Origin: Cristatella mucedo
Taxonomy: Eukaryota > Bryozoa > Phylactolaemata > Cristatellidae
Assembly: GCA_009760855.2 (NCBI GenBank)
Contig: WPIO01000003.1
Coordinates: 12,306,501-12,366,500, forward strand
Reading direction: 5' to 3'
DNA: 60,000 nucleotides
Below the pieces are notes generated by a model, which had not been told where the DNA came from, ran no database searches, and saw only the letters and a program-made list of their open reading frames with translations. Shown piece after piece: positions 57,362 through 60,000 of this stretch. The stretch's first letter is position 1; every line of letters starts with the position of its first letter. Both the position numbers and the translations under genes were made by a program.

Positions 57362-60000
57362 TGAGGGCAGGATGTCCCGGCCGCAGTGGGCGTCCTGTGT
57401 CGCCCGTGTGGGGAACGAGATGACTCGCTGAAGCAAACGTACCCAGTCACGCGTCTGACAAAGGCCTTGCCAAGGCATCGTAGCGATGATGCCTTTTCTC
57501 TCGGAGAACGGCGTACTTTTTTCTCTGCTCGCTGTGTAGGTTTTTCGCAAGTCTTGCTGACCTTTGCCCGTCGCGCTTCGTCTATCACCTCAGAGTGACT
57601 GCGTCCTAAAGGCCCATTCGGAGCTAGCTCTACCGTGCGGAGCTCGTTTCATTAAAGCTTTTATTGCACGCAAACTTCGAACCTTCTGGCTCGCATAATA
57701 AAAGCGCGTCCAACAGGCTTGGCATTTTGAAGACCTTCAATTCAATGGCATGGAATGTTAAATTGCTGCGCCATCTCCTATAAAAGTTCAGGGGAGACAA
57801 TTAAGAAAGTTTAGTTTGATTTTCGATTAAATCGTATTAAAATACAGATTATTGAAATGGCTGACAATCGAGCTGAAGTTTTTCATCGGTGTGGTCTCTC
57901 AGCCAGCGAAACTAAATTGCCTACTTCGGGACATCTGGGGCGAGAAACGTCGGAGCAATAATCACTAAATCATCCGGAGCTAGCTTCGCTCGACCAAAAT
58001 ATCCAGCCGCCATGTCTTCCCCGATAAATGCCGGCTACCTGTTATCGCATGGTCAGTCGCAATTTATAAGAGGCGTAGCTTGGCGGGGGGGGGGGGGCGG
58101 GTATCCGTTGCTGAGGCTAGCGATCGACCGGGCTATTGGCTAACTGAGTGCTGCGCTTACGCTTACTGCGTGCCGGTAAATTCAGTTTTTCGCTAGCAAT
58201 ATTCTGCGCTCACGCAGACGCATGCAAAGGTCGTTAAGGCCGAGTCGAACTACAACGATCGAGGAGACCTATGCGAACCATTAGCCGTGGGCATTAGCTG
58301 TTCTACCGCTTGACTTGGCGAGATGCTTTCCCCGCACCACGAAATAGCCAGCACCCAAGCATCTATTGAAGAAACTTTGTCGCACCGATTTTCATCAGTC
58401 ATTCGAAAAAAATAGCGGTCGCTTGAAAATTCTTCTTCTTTTCGGCAGCAAAGCCGACTCGGTCGGTAGCGTTGCTGGAATCCATGCTACTGACGTGAGC
58501 TGCCGTGCTAAATCGCGGCCAGACGCCGATTTTCCACTTCCAGTACTCTCGTTTCGTCTGCGTACGCGTGTCGTTACGAGGAAAGTAATTTGACGACAAC
58601 CCTAAGGTTTGAATTTGAGCTCATCGCGTCCACTTAAAGCGGTGCCCGAGCAACCCTAGACAGCCGCAGCCTTTGACGTTGCTTGCGTTCTCGACATTCG
58701 CCCTGACGGATGCCGGCCAACTGATTTTAGCTTTCGAGCAATGCAGAAAGACACGGCTGCGGAGACATAACGACGGTGCGAATATCGGAAAATTTCTCCT
58801 TATTGATCTTCGAAAAGCCGAGGTTATGTGCGTACATCGGCCCCTCGAGGTCAAGAAGTGCAGCATGCGGGAGCGCCTGCTGTAACTGTTTGGCAGCTGA
58901 TGAAATCTCATCGCCGTTGGTAAAGAGAGCCCTTGCAATGCTGATTGATCTTCTTATGTCAAAAGCCGCGAATTAGGAAGTCTATTTCCGATGCCCGAGC
59001 AAGGATCTCGGCAGGTTGCTGACACTCGGCCGCTGTGCCGAGCCCACGTTGGCTTAAAGACCCAGTCAAAAGAAGGACAAATGCTATCGGAAAGCCTGAG
59101 CACCTGCAAGCTATGCAACAGCAGAAAAGTGTTCAAGTTTCTTCGCTTCGCAGCATACGGCTAGTGATGTCGGCGGCTGTTTCATACGCATTAAGTGTTC
59201 GAAGCGGCGGCGGCACTTCAAGCGATTCTTCCAGCTCCGGCAGCGTCCGCGTCATTTTAGCCTCTCATATGACCCATCTTCCGCTCATCCATCAAGAATA
59301 AATTAACCACGCCTCCGCATGGGAAAACGTAGTGTACTGTATTATTAAAAATATATTGCATTGGCTGTGTGACATTTTCAATATATTGTATTGTTAAGAT
59401 GAATAATTACCTATATCATTACAATACTTATGGGGCAGTTAAGTTTTCAAGTTTTAATAGTCTTTCCAGAGTCCTGGAGTCCGGCCGCATTGTTCGGACT
59501 CCGTAAGTCCGTGCAGCGTGTTTGAGACACAATTTTAGAGTTTTTGCTGCGACGACAATGACAAAATATTGTATCGTTTGCGATTACAATGACAGCATAT
59601 TGATTGTTTGCTATGACAAAATAAATGTATTAATTGCTGGCTCTGAAAACGGACACTACAATTACAATACTATCGTTTCAATGCTTGAAACTGACAGCCA
59701 TTCCCCTTTCCACCCGAACTTCCTCTCCGAGCTTTCGCTCACCCACGGCGCCCGCCGTAGGTCCGAGCGAGCTGGCACCGCTAAGTCACCTGTCGCTGCT
59801 ACTCTCGCTCCTTCGAGGCTTCAAGCGAGGCTTCCCTGGCTGCAGCACTCGGACCGCGGTGTATCCAAGCTCATAATATTGCTTGTTCGTACTTTTAGGA
59901 AAACTCAAAATAAATACTCCGCCGCTCGAACAGAGTCGTCACTGTTCGTACTCATCACAATCTTTTGCTTTTAATAATTTTAGGAAATTCAATACTTACC
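57362..60000. other. Intergenic stretch to the window end
   Basis: GC-rich to about 59250, then AT-rich. Short frames only. An inverted repeat GGAGTCCGG / CCGGACTCC-like arms surrounds 59476-59503. No gene recognised. Confidence 0.4.

Noticed and set aside
56406-57588. Overlapping open frames in the GC-rich region after the SINE
   Set aside because: No recognisable motif and no exon-like boundaries; they overlap on opposite strands.

Overview
The window is nuclear DNA of a metazoan that I cannot place further. Evidence: spliced coding exons with GT-AG (and one GC-AG) introns, tRNA-derived SINEs, CR1/L2-type non-LTR retrotransposons, many microsatellites, and a selenoprotein N (SELENON) gene that uses an in-frame UGA. 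There are no bacterial operons, CRISPR arrays or rRNA genes. Most long open frames are accidents of GC-rich or repetitive sequence, so real coding content is small.

Layout. 1-5.7 kb is a nest of CR1/L2-like LINE fragments in both orientations. 6.85-7.57 kb holds a tRNA-derived SINE (family B) and a fragment of a second LINE family. 8.7-9.85 kb has two or three weak exon-like segments. 13.0-13.9 kb holds a SINE (family A) and a GC-rich 14-bp minisatellite. 14.2-19.5 kb is an intron-retaining, frameshifted relic of class III alcohol dehydrogenase (ADH5), with six recognisable exons in order and LINE/SINE debris between them. 21-37 kb is mostly AT-rich intergenic DNA with worn LINE and SINE copies and dinucleotide arrays. 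39.8-49.2 kb alternates CpG-dense GC-rich blocks with AT-rich DNA and includes a 1.1-kb pyrimidine-strand repeat. 50.7-55.2 kb holds the 3' half of SELENON on the plus strand. 55.8-60 kb has a SINE B copy and GC-rich intergenic DNA.

SELENON is the only gene I consider probably functional. Four consecutive exons (53474-54461) read without a break through the conserved Ser-Cys-Sec-Gly motif (UGA at 53957-53959). An upstream exon (50710-50863) is clearly the same gene but carries small indels, so it is either damaged or locally mis-sequenced. The first half of the protein was not found. Its introns hold the best-preserved LINE of the window (51278-52769, 400 open codons), an antisense SINE A abutting it, and a SINE A split by a LINE tail.

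Repeats. LINE family 1 ends in a 3' hairpin (AAGCGCC / GGCGCTT arms, AGAGA / TCTCT inside) followed by a TTA-rich tail. SINE A has its own tRNA-like A and B boxes but a 3' end resembling this hairpin, as expected of a SINE moved by that LINE's reverse transcriptase. SINE B is a separate tRNA-derived family with an internal hairpin. I found no convincing new biological system. The most rewarding items are the selenoprotein locus, the SINE/LINE tail sharing and the ADH5 relic.
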